Below are positions 1 through 8,470 of a stretch of 64,000 bases of DNA, in pieces. Source of the stretch: an uncultured Sphingomonadaceae bacterium. Its GTDB lineage: Bacteria > Pseudomonadota > Alphaproteobacteria > Sphingomonadales > Sphingomonadaceae. Each line of letters begins with the position of its first letter. The first letter of the stretch is position 1. The stretch spans positions 1-64,000 of the forward strand of contig CANLQG010000008.1 in the NCBI GenBank assembly GCA_947493195.1. The letters run 5' to 3'. Position numbers and translations under genes: made by a program. The notes beneath the pieces were generated by a model. It was not told the origin of the DNA. It ran no database searches and saw nothing but the letters and a program-made list of their open reading frames with translations.

Positions 1-12
1 TAAACATCAACC

Positions 13-231
13 TCAGACGAGGCCCACACTCCGTAAGCCTACGCCGCGAGTTGTGCCAAATGTTCTGACGACGGACACTTCGGCGACATCGCTGGCCAGG
101 CTCTGGGCCGTTGCGGGCATGGCGGTCACCGCGCTGACCCCGACGGTCAGTACCGTAGCTGCGCTACTCGCAGCGATGGCGACATGCGCGAGGCGCGCCT
201 TGAGGCCGGGCTGGTTCTCGGAATACTTCAT
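13..231 (-). CDS. Small putative exported protein downstream of traB
   Basis: Seventy-two codons whose ATG overlaps the traB stop by 4 bp, so it is translationally coupled to the transfer operon. Residues 10-43 form a signal-like segment (K/R near the start, then an Ala/Val-rich stretch ending in ATAQ), suggesting export. I do not recognise the family. F-type transfer operons usually have traV, dsbC or traC at this point and this matches none that I can see. It is short and ends in a low-complexity Gly/Arg/Val tail, so it may be a truncated gene. The operon presumably continues off the left edge. Confidence 0.4.
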   Translation of the reverse strand: MKYSENQPGLKARLAHVAIAASSAATVLTVGVSAVTAMPATAQSLASDVAEVSVVRTFGTTRGVGLRSVGLV

Positions 232-1559
232 TGGACTGTGCTCCTGACATGGACGCCGTCGAGGAAGACGATCTCGACCTCGATGCCGGTCGGCATCTCG
301 ACGACTGGTTGGTATTGTTCAGCGCGTTCGATGAGGTAGCGGCTGACCGAATCGGCTGCTTCGCCGGCGCCTTGGCCGATGCCCCCTGCAAGGATGTCGG
401 TCGGCGAGAGCGTCTCGCGCTGGCCGTTGGCGCCGACCTGGCCTGTAAAGATCCCGTTGGCGTTGGCGGAAAAGCCGCGCCCGAAACCGCCGACGATACC
501 GGCGAGCAGCGCCTGGGAAACGAGGCTGCCTTCGCGACTGACGACGCGGCCGCGCACGCCCGACTTGCCGGCAAAGGCGATGAATCCCTTGACCTCGCTC
601 ACCGCGAAGCGGCCACCGGGCTGGGCGCAGGTCATGTGTACCAGCTGGACGTAGACTTTCTCGGCCGAGAGATCGCCGCGTGCCGCGCCATTGACGAGGC
701 AGCCGGTGATATCAGTCGAAAGCAGTTCGTTTCCGCGCATCACGGAGCGCGCGGGACCGGTAATTCTGAGAACTACTGGCAATGGATCGGTCTGGCTGGC
801 CACCCCGGTCGAGGCATCGACCCCGACTATGACGCGTGCCGGCGCATAGGAATTGGGCGGCAGGTAATCGCGGCTTGCCTCAAGCATCAGCGCTGGTGCG
901 CGTTCGGCAGCGGCGGGTCGCGCATTTGTTGGCATGCGCTCGCCAAAGGTCAGCATGTCGAGCCCGCCGGACCTTGTGCCAGAAGCGTTCGCGCTATCAC
1001 CGTTCTCGCCGGGCGCTGTCACGCCCGGCCCGTAAGCGGGTGGTGGCATGGCAGGCGCAACGGGTACGGCTTCGCGTGAGCGTTCGAGTTCGCCTCTGAG
1101 CGCCGCATTCTCGGCTGAGATCGCGTCGATCGCGACCTGCCCATCGCTCATCATCCGCGCGTTTTCGGCACGCAGCGCTTCGAGTTCCTGTTCGATCTCG
1201 GGACGCGGGAGCTGGGTATCCTGCAGGTCCTTGATCGCGCGGCCCTGCGCATCGAGACGATTGCCATAGGTGGCGACGAACTCGCGCTGCGAGAGATTGC
1301 GATTGACCAGCCCGCCGGTGTCGATGCTGGCAACGCTCTCGCTGTCAGTCGACGCGCTGTCGTCATCGTCGAGGATGAACCAGGCCCCGGCCAGCAGCGC
1401 CAAGCCGCCAATCCCCGCGAGCAGAAGCTTCTGCCGCTGCGCGATATTCGCGTTGAGATTGCGCCGTGTATCCTTGCGCCCAGAATCCCTGTGCCCAGAA
1501 TCCTTGTGTTCGCTGGGGCTGGTTTCGCCCTTGCCCTTGGTGTCGTCGGCTTCGGCCAT
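228..1559 (-). CDS. traB: Conjugative transfer protein TraB (VirB10/TrbI family)
   Basis: Inner-membrane-anchored scaffold of an F-type type IV secretion system that spans the periplasm to the outer-membrane core. The 443 residues show a charged cytoplasmic N-terminus (about 1-45), one membrane segment (about 46-62), a coiled-coil-prone stretch (about 95-165), a Pro/Gly linker, and a C-terminal VirB10-like domain with the segment ending GIFTGQVGANGQ followed by a Gly-rich region. It lies in the canonical order traA-L-E-K-B, and its ATG shares one base with the traK stop (TAATG), so it is coupled to traK. Length and order fit the family. Confidence 0.9.
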   Translation of the reverse strand: MAEADDTKGKGETSPSEHKDSGHRDSGRKDTRRNLNANIAQRQKLLLAGIGGLALLAGAWFILDDDDSASTDSESVASIDTGGLVNRNLSQREFVATYGNRLDAQGRAIKDLQDTQLPRPEIEQELEALRAENARMMSDGQVAIDAISAENAALRGELERSREAVPVAPAMPPPAYGPGVTAPGENGDSANASGTRSGGLDMLTFGERMPTNARPAAAERAPALMLEASRDYLPPNSYAPARVIVGVDASTGVASQTDPLPVVLRITGPARSVMRGNELLSTDITGCLVNGAARGDLSAEKVYVQLVHMTCAQPGGRFAVSEVKGFIAFAGKSGVRGRVVSREGSLVSQALLAGIVGGFGRGFSANANGIFTGQVGANGQRETLSPTDILAGGIGQGAGEAADSVSRYLIERAEQYQPVVEMPTGIEVEIVFLDGVHVRSTVQ

Positions 1560-2374
1560 TATTCGAGCCCTCCCGCAGCAAAGACAAGGAATGCGCTGGT
1601 CGCTTCGCCGGGAGCGAGGCTTTCGCGGCCATAGGCGAAGGCAAGGGCACCGGCAGGAGCCTCGCGTTCGCTGGCAAGGTCCAGTGCATCGTTGCCGAGA
1701 TTACGGATGACGAAGCGCTGGCCGGTCAGCTCGGCGCCGTCATATTGCGCGACCTGCTGAACTTCGATGGAACCGGTGCGGCGCGGGCGCGACAGTTCGG
1801 CGCGTGCGACAAAGCCGGGCAGGACGGCGTCGCTCGCCATCCCCTCGATCAGCCGGATGGCATTGGCGGATGGGCTTGCGCCTTCCCGCCACTCCTCGGC
1901 TTCGCTGCGTCCGAGCGCGGGATTGGTGATGAAGAGCTGGGTCGCTTCATTGCCGCCAAGGCGGCAAGCGAACTTGTAGACATGGCCCGCCTGGCTGGTG
2001 GCGAAGAAGCTGATCCGGTCCGAAGCATATTGCGGCGGGACCGAGATATAGATGTCGCCGCGCACCGGCTCATGCGTCACCTGAAAATCATTATAGGGAA
2101 AGCCGCTGGCGATCTTCGAGACATTGGCAAAGCCGTCCTCGATAAGCGCGATGCGGGTCAGCTCGCCGCGCGCCAGTTCGCAATCGATCGTCGAGCCATC
2201 GCTCGCCTCGATGAACTGGTCGGCGAGCGCCGGTGTCGGTACCAGTGCAAGGCCGAGTGCGGTCAGGCCAGCGAGCTTCAATGCGACATCTCGGCGCTGA
2301 CGTGCGCCCACGCTGAAGAATGCGAGGCCGGTTGCGGCAAGCGCGGCGGAGGCGGGATTGCTGAGGAGGTTCAT
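1559..2374 (-). CDS. traK: Conjugative transfer protein TraK
   Basis: Periplasmic secretin-like (VirB9-type) component of the F-type transfer apparatus, which joins TraB and TraV in the outer-membrane core. The 271 residues include a hydrophobic N-terminal region with an export-type segment ending near PTPALADQ (about residue 52), then a beta-rich body. The start overlaps the end of traE by 4 bp (ATGA). Its position between traE and traB supports the call. The N-terminus is rather long for a signal peptide, so an internal start near residue 30 is possible. Confidence 0.85.
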   Translation of the reverse strand: MNLLSNPASAALAATGLAFFSVGARQRRDVALKLAGLTALGLALVPTPALADQFIEASDGSTIDCELARGELTRIALIEDGFANVSKIASGFPYNDFQVTHEPVRGDIYISVPPQYASDRISFFATSQAGHVYKFACRLGGNEATQLFITNPALGRSEAEEWREGASPSANAIRLIEGMASDAVLPGFVARAELSRPRRTGSIEVQQVAQYDGAELTGQRFVIRNLGNDALDLASEREAPAGALAFAYGRESLAPGEATSAFLVFAAGGLE

Positions 2375-2937
2375 TGGTCCTGGTCCTCTTGGGTTGAATT
2401 CTGTTCGAAGCCGGTGAGCGCGAGGCTGAGGCCCCGCCTGGACCAGCGGAATGTGAAGGTGCGCTCCTGACTGGCGATCACCTGCGCGCCGACGAAGGTC
2501 TTGAGCGTGCCGCTGACGGTCGAGGTCAGCGCTTTTGTGTCGACGTCCATCGCGCGGATGACGAAGGCCTGGCTGATGTCCGAACCGCGTTGCTCCTCGA
2601 CGATGGCGACCAACTCGGCCTTGAGGCGGCCATGGGCTGCGGGATCGGAGACTTTGAGGATCTGCTCCATCCAGTAGTCGAGGCTTTCAGGGGCCCGATT
2701 GAGCAGCATCAGCGCGGTGTCGCGGGTAACGAGCTCGAGATAATGCGCGTCCACCCCGCCGCTCGAGACGGTGAGCGTCTCGGCCGTGATCGGCACGAGG
2801 ACGACCTGTTCGTCGCCGGTGACGGCTGCACCGATGCCAATCAGGCTGGTGACACCAAGCAAGCCGGCAAGCGCGGCAAAGCGGTTGCGCTGTGCCAGAT
2901 GGCGCTGGGCCTGTTCGTGCGCGAATTCGGATTGCAT
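2371..2937 (-). CDS. traE: Conjugative transfer protein TraE (VirB5/VirB8-like position)
   Basis: A 188-residue protein with a short cytoplasmic N-terminus, one membrane anchor (about residues 22-42, AALAGLLGVTSLIGIGAAV) and a soluble periplasmic domain, as in TraE of F-type systems, where it belongs to the pilus assembly machinery. I chose the ATG at 2937 because the upstream open frame has no TraE-like sequence. It lies 14 bp after traL and overlaps traK by 4 bp. Confidence 0.85.
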   Translation of the reverse strand: MQSEFAHEQAQRHLAQRNRFAALAGLLGVTSLIGIGAAVTGDEQVVLVPITAETLTVSSGGVDAHYLELVTRDTALMLLNRAPESLDYWMEQILKVSDPAAHGRLKAELVAIVEEQRGSDISQAFVIRAMDVDTKALTSTVSGTLKTFVGAQVIASQERTFTFRWSRRGLSLALTGFEQNSTQEDQDQ

Positions 2938-2951
2938 GGGTTGTCCTCCCC

Positions 2952-3239
2952 TCAGCCCGCAAGCAGGCGGCAGTGGGAGGGCGGCGTGGCTTTCAGCCCG
3001 AGGAAAGACCCCGGCAGGTACCAGTAGGCAGCATGCACCAGTCTCGCGCCCTTGTTGCCTGACTTCGCCTTCCGCAGGCCGAACCAGGCTATGACCGAAA
3101 GGCCAGTGCCGATAATGATGTGCTGCGTGAGGATGCCCCAGGCGAAGGGGATCAGCATCCCCGCAAACTCGTCCACGGTCCAGAAGCCGATAAGCTCCGG
3201 ATCGTCGAGCCGCCGTGGAACAATATACCTGTCGGCCAT
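2952..3239 (-). CDS. traL: Conjugative transfer protein TraL
   Basis: A 95-residue VirB3-like inner-membrane protein of the F-type pilus assembly complex. The N-terminal motif RYIVPRRLDDPE and the following hydrophobic hairpin (about residues 25-60) are characteristic. It sits between traA and traE in the expected order. Length matches the family (about 90-105 residues). Confidence 0.88.
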   Translation of the reverse strand: MADRYIVPRRLDDPELIGFWTVDEFAGMLIPFAWGILTQHIIIGTGLSVIAWFGLRKAKSGNKGARLVHAAYWYLPGSFLGLKATPPSHCRLLAG

Positions 3240-3266
3240 GCCGCCCTCCCGTCGTTGGACCAGCGA

Positions 3267-3581
3267 TCAGATGGTCGCGGTCACGACAGAGGTGACGATC
3301 GGCACCCCGGTGCCGACGCCAATCCCGACACCGACGGGCACCGCCACCTGGCCGAGCGCGAAGCGTCCCGAGGCGAGCGCAATGAGGCCGCCGGCCAGCG
3401 AGAGCACGGTGATGATCTTGCCGCCCGAGCCTTCGAGGAAGTCGGTGAACATGGTGAGCGCCGGGTCGAAGGTGGTGTCGGCGCCGGCATAGGCGGCGCC
3501 TGCCATCGCAAGCGTCAGCGCGGCGGGCACGAGATAGTCGCGTATCCGCGGGGCCGAACGGGTCAGGGTCCTGGTGGTCAT
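3267..3581 (-). CDS. traA: TraA-like conjugative pilin precursor
   Basis: First gene of the transfer operon, encoding 104 residues. A long leader with a signal-like stretch (about residues 15-31, ending AGAAYAGA) is followed by two hydrophobic helices (about 56-71 and 79-101) separated by a short basic loop, the topology of F-type pilins that are inserted in the inner membrane and then polymerised. I chose the ATG at 3581 because GGAG lies about 10 bases upstream. Longer in-frame starts reach into the repeat-rich promoter region and add no pilin-like sequence. Confidence 0.78.
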   Translation of the reverse strand: MTTRTLTRSAPRIRDYLVPAALTLAMAGAAYAGADTTFDPALTMFTDFLEGSGGKIITVLSLAGGLIALASGRFALGQVAVPVGVGIGVGTGVPIVTSVVTATI

Positions 3582-3956
3582 GAAGGAAAACTCCGGTTGG
3601 TTGATCGACAACAGCGGATCTTTGCGTTCGCTGTATGTTCCTTCCTTCCCCCGGAGCGGAGATGTAGGAAATGGCGCGGCGCGCATTTGCGGCCGGTGAC
3701 CAAGCAAAAAACGACAATTCGCGTGGTGGAGGCCGGATTGCGCGCCGGGTTGGCCGCTTTGCACGCGTGCTCGGCCGGATTCTGCGCGGCTGCTGCCGGA
3801 ATTTGCGATTTGGCGACCGGATTCTGCGCGAATCACTCACTGGACGCGAATCGGGCCTTCCTTCATGTTCTTCATATGTTCTTTTCGTTTTCCTACATCT
3901 CTCCTTCGCCCTAACCCTCGATTCGGACCGAAGAAGAATGCGAAAGGAATTCGTCC
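3582..3956. promoter_or_regulatory. Divergent traA / HTH-gene control region
   Basis: A 375 bp gap between the transfer operon and the divergent regulator pair. It contains two copies of TTTCCTACATCTC in opposite orientation (3659-3671 read on the minus strand, 3889-3901 on the plus strand). Each points to the gene on its own side, 77 bp from traA and 55 bp from the regulator start. Between them lies an array of 21-bp tandem repeats. The arrangement suggests a shared operator or promoter element controlling both directions. No convincing gene is seen inside it. Confidence 0.55.
3711..3836. repeat. 21-bp degenerate tandem repeats (five to six units)
   Basis: Units begin at 3732, 3753, 3774, 3795 and 3816, spaced exactly 21 bp apart, each opening with GCCGG or a variant and carrying a core like GCCGGATTCTGCGCG. 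A weaker unit occupies 3711-3731. Twenty-one bp is two helical turns, as expected for an iteron or multimeric operator. On the minus strand the same array would encode heptads such as RAESGRx, so a coding origin cannot be excluded. Confidence 0.6.
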
Positions 3957-4448
3957 ATGCCTGGCGGACCAGAGTTTTCGGAAGACCACATTAGGGAGGG
4001 ACTGGCGCGCTTGCTTGCCGCGGCAGTCGATGCGAGCGGGCGAGCGAAATGCAATATCGCTGCCCATGCTGGGCTGCACAAGGACGTCTTGCGGCGGGTG
4101 CTGCAAGGTGAACGCTCGGCTACACTGGGTGAGGCGCTGCGTATCCTTGAGGCAAGCCGGGCAGCACCTCGGGCTCACCTGCTTCTTTTCCTCGTCTGTG
4201 GCTCCGAACAGGCGATCGACTGGCTCCAGTCCGACCTCGCCGAATTCTTCGAAGAGTTCAGTGCGGAATTTCCAACCGCGCTGGAGCGATTGTTGGGGGA
4301 CCAACTCGGCAACGTAAAGCCACGCTGGGCCAGAGGCGCCGCAAACCGTGTGGCGAGGCTCCTGTCGGATCACATCATTGAGCTGGAACGCAAGGACGAG
4401 TTCCTTGGCAACTTCTTCTCTGGCGAACGGGAGGGAGCGAATGTCTGA
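3957..4448 (+). CDS. HTH-like regulator next to the transfer operon
   Basis: A 163-residue soluble protein. Residues about 30-66 (CNIAAHAGLHKDVLRRVLQG, then SATLGEALRILE) resemble the lambda-repressor-like helix-turn-helix fold. The remainder is helical and acidic with no domain I recognise. It is transcribed divergently from traA across the repeat-bearing control region and overlaps the AlpA-type gene by 8 bp, so the two are probably co-expressed. A role in controlling transfer is inferred from position. Confidence 0.6.
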   Translation: MPGGPEFSEDHIREGLARLLAAAVDASGRAKCNIAAHAGLHKDVLRRVLQGERSATLGEALRILEASRAAPRAHLLLFLVCGSEQAIDWLQSDLAEFFEEFSAEFPTALERLLGDQLGNVKPRWARGAANRVARLLSDHIIELERKDEFLGNFFSGEREGANV

Positions 4449-4659
4449 AGAACCCGGCATCAACGATAGCGAACTGGTCCGCCCGACCCGTCTGATCAGG
4501 ATTAGGGAGGTCCAGCATCGTGTCGGTCTTGGTCGTTCGACAATTTATCGCTGGATGGCTCAGGGTAAGTTTCCGAAGCCGGTGAAGCTTGGTGCGCATA
4601 CCGTCGCGTGGAACGAGTGTGATATTGAATGTTGGCTAAAGAAGTGCGTCCTTCACTAA
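4441..4659 (+). CDS. AlpA-type helix-turn-helix regulator
   Basis: Seventy-two residues. The segment LIRIREVQHRVGLGRSTIYR followed by WMAQGKFPKPVKLG is the MerR-like winged helix of AlpA/excisionase proteins, with the typical ending (V)AWNECDIECWLKK. The start ATG overlaps the upstream gene by 8 bp, with a GGGAGGGAGCGA stretch just before it as ribosome-binding site. Proteins of this type act as excisionase-like or plasmid/ICE transcription activators. Here a role in transfer control is likely but inferred. Confidence 0.8.
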   Translation: MSEEPGINDSELVRPTRLIRIREVQHRVGLGRSTIYRWMAQGKFPKPVKLGAHTVAWNECDIECWLKKCVLH

Positions 4660-4736
4660 ATCTTCTACAATTCTTGGAAGGGGATAGATCTGACTTGCTT
4701 TCTGCATATTCGATGAACGTTGCGGGCTGCTTGCCA

Positions 4737-5232
4737 TCAGTGACGACGGTCTGTGCAGGCTATCGCAGCGATGGCGATCTGATCCAACGTTTTGCGCGCA
4801 GACAGGTGCGATGGTACGATGATCCTGATGATCTCAAGCTTCTCGGATGTGGGATACCTCATTCGTCGTCTCACCCATCCGCGATCATGCTTTTCTAAAC
4901 AATCGGATCTCGAGTGCCTGTTCGCCGACGACCTCCTTCGGCGCGGTGGACTCGCGGCGCAGGCCTTTCACCTCGTCGGTGGTTGCAGCGTGGGCAGTGT
5001 CGCCCGCCAAACGGCGCTTGCCAGCCTCGAGTGACTCCTTCGACCAGACGTAATACATGCTCTGGGGAATGCGCTCGCGGCGGCACAGCTCGGCAATACT
5101 GTCCTCGACGCGCAGGCCGTCGAGCAAGATCCTGATCTTGTCCTCGACGGAACAATGCTTGCGTGTCGCGCGGCGGATGTCCTGCATTACCCGTTCACCG
5201 GGAGATTTTTGCGCAGAGGGTTTTGGTCTCAT
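4737..5232 (-). mobile_element. IS3-family insertion sequence remnant
   Basis: Contains a near-complete OrfA (4885-5232) and the first 29 or so codons of OrfB (4737-4862) on the minus strand. OrfB begins MRYPTSEKLEIIRI, typical of the B frame in this IS3 subgroup, then degenerates and stops at codon 42, so the DDE catalytic domain is absent. I did not identify terminal inverted repeats. The remnant sits exactly between the transfer region and the decayed sulfatase, marking a rearrangement point. Confidence 0.75.
4885..5232 (-). pseudogene. IS3-family transposase OrfA, 3' end altered
   Basis: A 115-residue OrfA with the helix-turn-helix segment KIRILLDGLRVEDSIAELCR and the leucine-zipper-like end. 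Family members usually end LLKKSMIADGG or similar and read on toward OrfB; this copy stops after RLFRKA, and only a stub of OrfB follows. It probably bound the IS ends once but cannot support transposition alone. Confidence 0.75.
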
Positions 5233-5303
5233 CTGTTCAATACCGCATATCTGTCTCATAAATGCTGGAACGAAACACTTATCGATGGAGGAAATCTAGG
5301 GGC

Positions 5304-6160
5304 TCAGACCACAACCTTGGTCGATCTGTCCGCGAATCTGGCGATCCAGTCTGCAGGTGCCTGCTGCGGCGCATGGGCAGAACCGGTGGCGGAATAGAGG
5401 AAGAACGGCTTGCTGGGATGATCGGCATTGAGCTGGCGCAGCCATTCTATAGCGTGATCGGCAAGGTCACGATCTAGGATGTAATCCGCATCGATATCGT
5501 CCAGCAACACGCGGTTGGTGTCTTGGAACAGCGTGGGGCGGAACTGGTCGGTCTCCGATCCAATAAAGCCGTAGAATTCATCGAAGGCCTTGTTGGCCTG
5601 CCAATGGGCGTAGGTGCTGGCTTCGTGTGTCCTCGTTGGGGAAGCTGTGATCCTTGCCGATTTATGTGGCGGCGTAGCCATCACCTTGCAGATTGCGTCC
5701 GATGGTGGCGGATCGGGGCGGAACAATGCCGTCGTAGCAGGGGAAACCTATCGCGATATCGGTTAGTGCTCCGGTGCCCACCGCGTGGTGGTTGCGCCCC
5801 TTAAGAGCGCTGCGCGGGGGAGCACGTCACCGTGGTGTGGAAGTTGTTGTAAATCGTGTCGCGCTACGCCAGCCGGTCAAGGTTGAGCATAGGCACCGGG
5901 CCGCCAAAGGTGCCGGCTGCACTAAACCCGACGTCGTCGGTCATCACTAGCAACACGTTCGGCGCATCTGCCAGGGCCTGCACAAGCGGAGGCCAATAGG
6001 GCACGGCTTCTTCCCGCGAAGGCACGATCTTGCCCTGGTATTCTGGCGTGACAATGGGCAGGATGGTGCGATCTAAACCCTGCCCGGTCAACGGTGCGGA
6101 GCCGAGCAGCATGGCAAGCCCCACCAGAGTCCCTGGACGCCATCCCCTGCGATTGGTCAC
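5304..6160 (-). pseudogene. Arylsulfatase, decayed and 3'-truncated
   Basis: The N-terminal part (a GTG near 6160, signal-like segment, then APNVLLVMTDDVGFSAAGTFGG, ending NLDRLA) carries the metal-binding DD of sulfatases and stops at 5864 with an in-frame TAG. Homology resumes after this in other frames: YNNFHTT, a damaged active-site stretch, then the frame 5304-5726 with FYGFIGSETDQF, DRDLADHAIEWL and PFFLYSATGSAHAPQQAPADW. The CxPxR formylglycine motif is broken (CSP is followed by an indel). Everything after APADWIARFADRS is missing and meets the IS remnant. It is clearly non-functional. Confidence 0.85.
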
Positions 6161-6167
6161 CGGCCCT

Positions 6168-6229
<62 letters not shown>

Positions 6230-6258
6230 ATTTGCGGGACCCCGGTGTGCGTTGACCT

Positions 6259-7551
6259 TCAGTCGGCATCCCACAACACGTGCAGGGCATCTGGGCCGCG
6301 CATGTTGAGGCCGCGGATCTCGGGCTTGGGATAGTCGGGATCGAAGCGCAGGTTGGGAAGCTCGAGAATCTCTTCCAGCGCCACTTCCATTTCCGTCAGC
6401 GCCATGTGCATACCCATGCACATGTGCGGGCCGAAGCCAAAGCTGAGCAGCGGCCGCATCGGGCGCTTGAGCCACAGGCGATCGGGATCTTCGTAGACTT
6501 CCGGATCGCGGTTGGCCGAGGCGATGGAACACAGCACGGCAGTGCCTTTTGGAATGGTCATGTCGCCCACTTCCATGTCGCGCGCGGCAATGCGGGCAAC
6601 GGCGCCGGCAGTGGGATCGCGGCGCATCGTTTCCATCACCGCCTTGGGCACCAGGCTGCGATCCTGGCGCACTTCCTCGAGCACTTTGGGTTCTTCCAGC
6701 AATTGCACGATCATGTTGGCAAAGCTGCGTGTGGTCGTTTCACCCGCGGCCAGCAACAGCATGCGGATGAAGTTGGCGATGTCTTCATCGCTGAACTTCT
6801 CACCTTCGTGCTCGGTCGTCATCATGTAGCCGAGGATGTCGTTGCGCATTTCCCCGCGCTCGCGATACTGCTGCACGATCGGCATCAGCGTTTCGTACAT
6901 GGACTGGCCCGCCACCATCGATTGCGGGATGGTGATCTTGGCCAATTCCGGGTCGGTCTGCGGCGCGGCAACGACCTGGATTGCCCAGCTTGCCAGATTG
7001 CCCAGCAGATCCTCGTTATGCGGGAACCCGAAATAGGCGTACATCGCCCGAATGGGGAAGGGCAGCGCGAATTCGCGCAGCAGGTCAGCCTTGCCATGTG
7101 GGCGCAGCTGATTGACGAATTCGTTCACCACCACCGGACGGATCAGCGTGTCCATCAGCTTGCGGATCTGGCCGCGCATGAAGGGCTTTTGCAGCGTCTT
7201 GCGATATTTCGTGTGCTGTTCACCATCCATTGCGGTCAGCAGCATGTTGTCCACCGCCGCGCCAAACCCGTCACCCACGATGTGGCTGAGCCAGTCTTGC
7301 GGATTCATCAACACAGAGTGGATATCGTTGTAACGATACAAGGTCACAACGGGGCGACCCGTCATCATGTAGTCGGCCATGCTGGGAATGCTGTTTTCCT
7401 GCAGCAAGTCCCCATGGGCGACGGGACACTTCGCCCGCCTCTCCTCGAACATGGGATACGGGTTGGCCGGAGCAGCTCCGGCATAGCCATTTGTTACAAG
7501 GGAATAATCCTTGACCATCTGGTCGAGCATGGCGTCATATTTGGCAGTCAT
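6259..7551 (-). CDS. Cytochrome P450 (430 residues)
   Basis: Soluble bacterial class I P450 that would hydroxylate a hydrophobic substrate using electrons from a ferredoxin and reductase. It shows the I-helix oxygen-activation motif (LLLAAGETTTRS), the K-helix ExxR (ETMR) and the heme loop FGFGPHMCMGMHMA with the ligand Cys at about 378. A candidate operator at 7685 lies 134 bp upstream. The [3Fe-4S] ferredoxin at 17986 and the reductase at 14711 are plausible electron donors. The substrate is unknown; steroid or terpenoid hydroxylation would fit the neighbourhood. Confidence 0.93.
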   Translation of the reverse strand: MTAKYDAMLDQMVKDYSLVTNGYAGAAPANPYPMFEERRAKCPVAHGDLLQENSIPSMADYMMTGRPVVTLYRYNDIHSVLMNPQDWLSHIVGDGFGAAVDNMLLTAMDGEQHTKYRKTLQKPFMRGQIRKLMDTLIRPVVVNEFVNQLRPHGKADLLREFALPFPIRAMYAYFGFPHNEDLLGNLASWAIQVVAAPQTDPELAKITIPQSMVAGQSMYETLMPIVQQYRERGEMRNDILGYMMTTEHEGEKFSDEDIANFIRMLLLAAGETTTRSFANMIVQLLEEPKVLEEVRQDRSLVPKAVMETMRRDPTAGAVARIAARDMEVGDMTIPKGTAVLCSIASANRDPEVYEDPDRLWLKRPMRPLLSFGFGPHMCMGMHMALTEMEVALEEILELPNLRFDPDYPKPEIRGLNMRGPDALHVLWDAD

Positions 7552-7711
7552 TTAGCTTCCCAATCCGCTCTCCCCTTGCAGGGATGAGCTTTCTCCGTTT
7601 CCTGATCCCGGATACCGCCATCGCGAGGTGGATGTCCAAAGGTCGGATTTGACTTTGGTAAAGCCATGCGCCGACCTACCAGCACCTATCGCAGGAAAGG
7701 GGCCGGACGGG
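7552..7711. promoter_or_regulatory. P450 upstream region with 16-bp inverted-repeat site at 7685-7700
   Basis: A 160 bp non-coding gap. Bases 7685-7700 read CCTATCGCAGGAAAGG, matching the pattern CCTNYC-N4-GRNAGG found upstream of other transcription units in this window. The P450 therefore probably has its own promoter despite following the SDR on the same strand. Nothing else is recognised here. Confidence 0.55.
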
Positions 7712-8470
7712 TCAGCCGGCGGTGATTCCGCTGTCGGCCGTAAAGCACGCACCGTGCACCGAACGGGCGCGGTCCGATGCCAGGAACAGCAGTGGCTCGA
7801 CGATGTCTTCGGGCTGGGACGGCGGGCGCAGCCCGATGTAGCGCGCGATGAGGGATTGATCGGCATCGGCGGGGAATTCCAGAGTCTGAACCATTTCTGT
7901 AAGCATACCGCCAGGGGCCAGCGCGTTGATCCGCACCGGATGGTGCATGTATTCCATGGCCAGCGATTTTGTCAGGCTCAGCAGCGCGGATTTGGTCGCG
8001 GCATAGGGGGCGGTGTAGGCTTGTCCGAGGAAGGATGCTGTCGAGACGACGTTCACGACATTGCCCTTGCTTTCAATCAGATGCGGCATGGCCGCCTGCA
8101 TCATGAAAAACGCGCCGCTGACATTGGCGGAAAACAGCCTGTTCCAGTCTTCCTGCGTGACGTGTTCCAATGCGTGAAACCGCAGGATGCCGGCCACATT
8201 GCATAGCACATCGAGGCGCCCGAATGCATCCAGGGCGGCGGCCACGGCTGCCTTGCAATTGGCCGGATCGCCTAGATCACCCGCGGCGATAAGGCAATCT
8301 CCGCCTGCATCTTTTATCGTGGCAGCGGTTTCTTCAAGACCTTGCTGGTTGAGGTCTATCAGGCACAGTTTTCCGCCTTCCTTCGCAAAACGGATACTCG
8401 CCGCGCGGCCCAGACCGGATGCAGCGCCGGTGACTGCGATTGCCTTGCCGGCAAATTCGCCAGTGCTCAT
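7712..8470 (-). CDS. Short-chain dehydrogenase/reductase (classical SDR)
   Basis: A 252-residue NAD(P)-dependent oxidoreductase. The Rossmann motif TGAASGLG is at about residues 14-21, with an acidic D after beta-2 (LIDLN) suggesting NAD preference. The catalytic Ser is in VVSTASFLG and YAATK supplies Tyr and Lys; NNAG is varied to CNVAG. The start ATG overlaps the stop of the upstream EthD-like gene (in its original frame) by 4 bp, so it is coupled to that gene and the P450 before it. Likely oxidises an alcohol produced by the P450s. Confidence 0.88.
   Translation of the reverse strand: MSTGEFAGKAIAVTGAASGLGRAASIRFAKEGGKLCLIDLNQQGLEETAATIKDAGGDCLIAAGDLGDPANCKAAVAAALDAFGRLDVLCNVAGILRFHALEHVTQEDWNRLFSANVSGAFFMMQAAMPHLIESKGNVVNVVSTASFLGQAYTAPYAATKSALLSLTKSLAMEYMHHPVRINALAPGGMLTEMVQTLEFPADADQSLIARYIGLRPPSQPEDIVEPLLFLASDRARSVHGACFTADSGITAG

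Noticed and set aside
13..231. traV or dsbC as the gene after traB
   Set aside because: No lipobox plus TraV motif and no CxxC of DsbC is present; left as an unassigned exported protein.
2371..3840. 489-codon open frame spanning traE through the traA promoter
   Set aside because: Only the last 188 codons are protein-like (TraE); the rest lies antiframe to traL and traA.
4629..4898. 89-codon plus-strand frame after the AlpA-type gene
   Set aside because: No ribosome-binding site, and it runs antisense into the IS3 OrfB remnant, which explains the sequence better.
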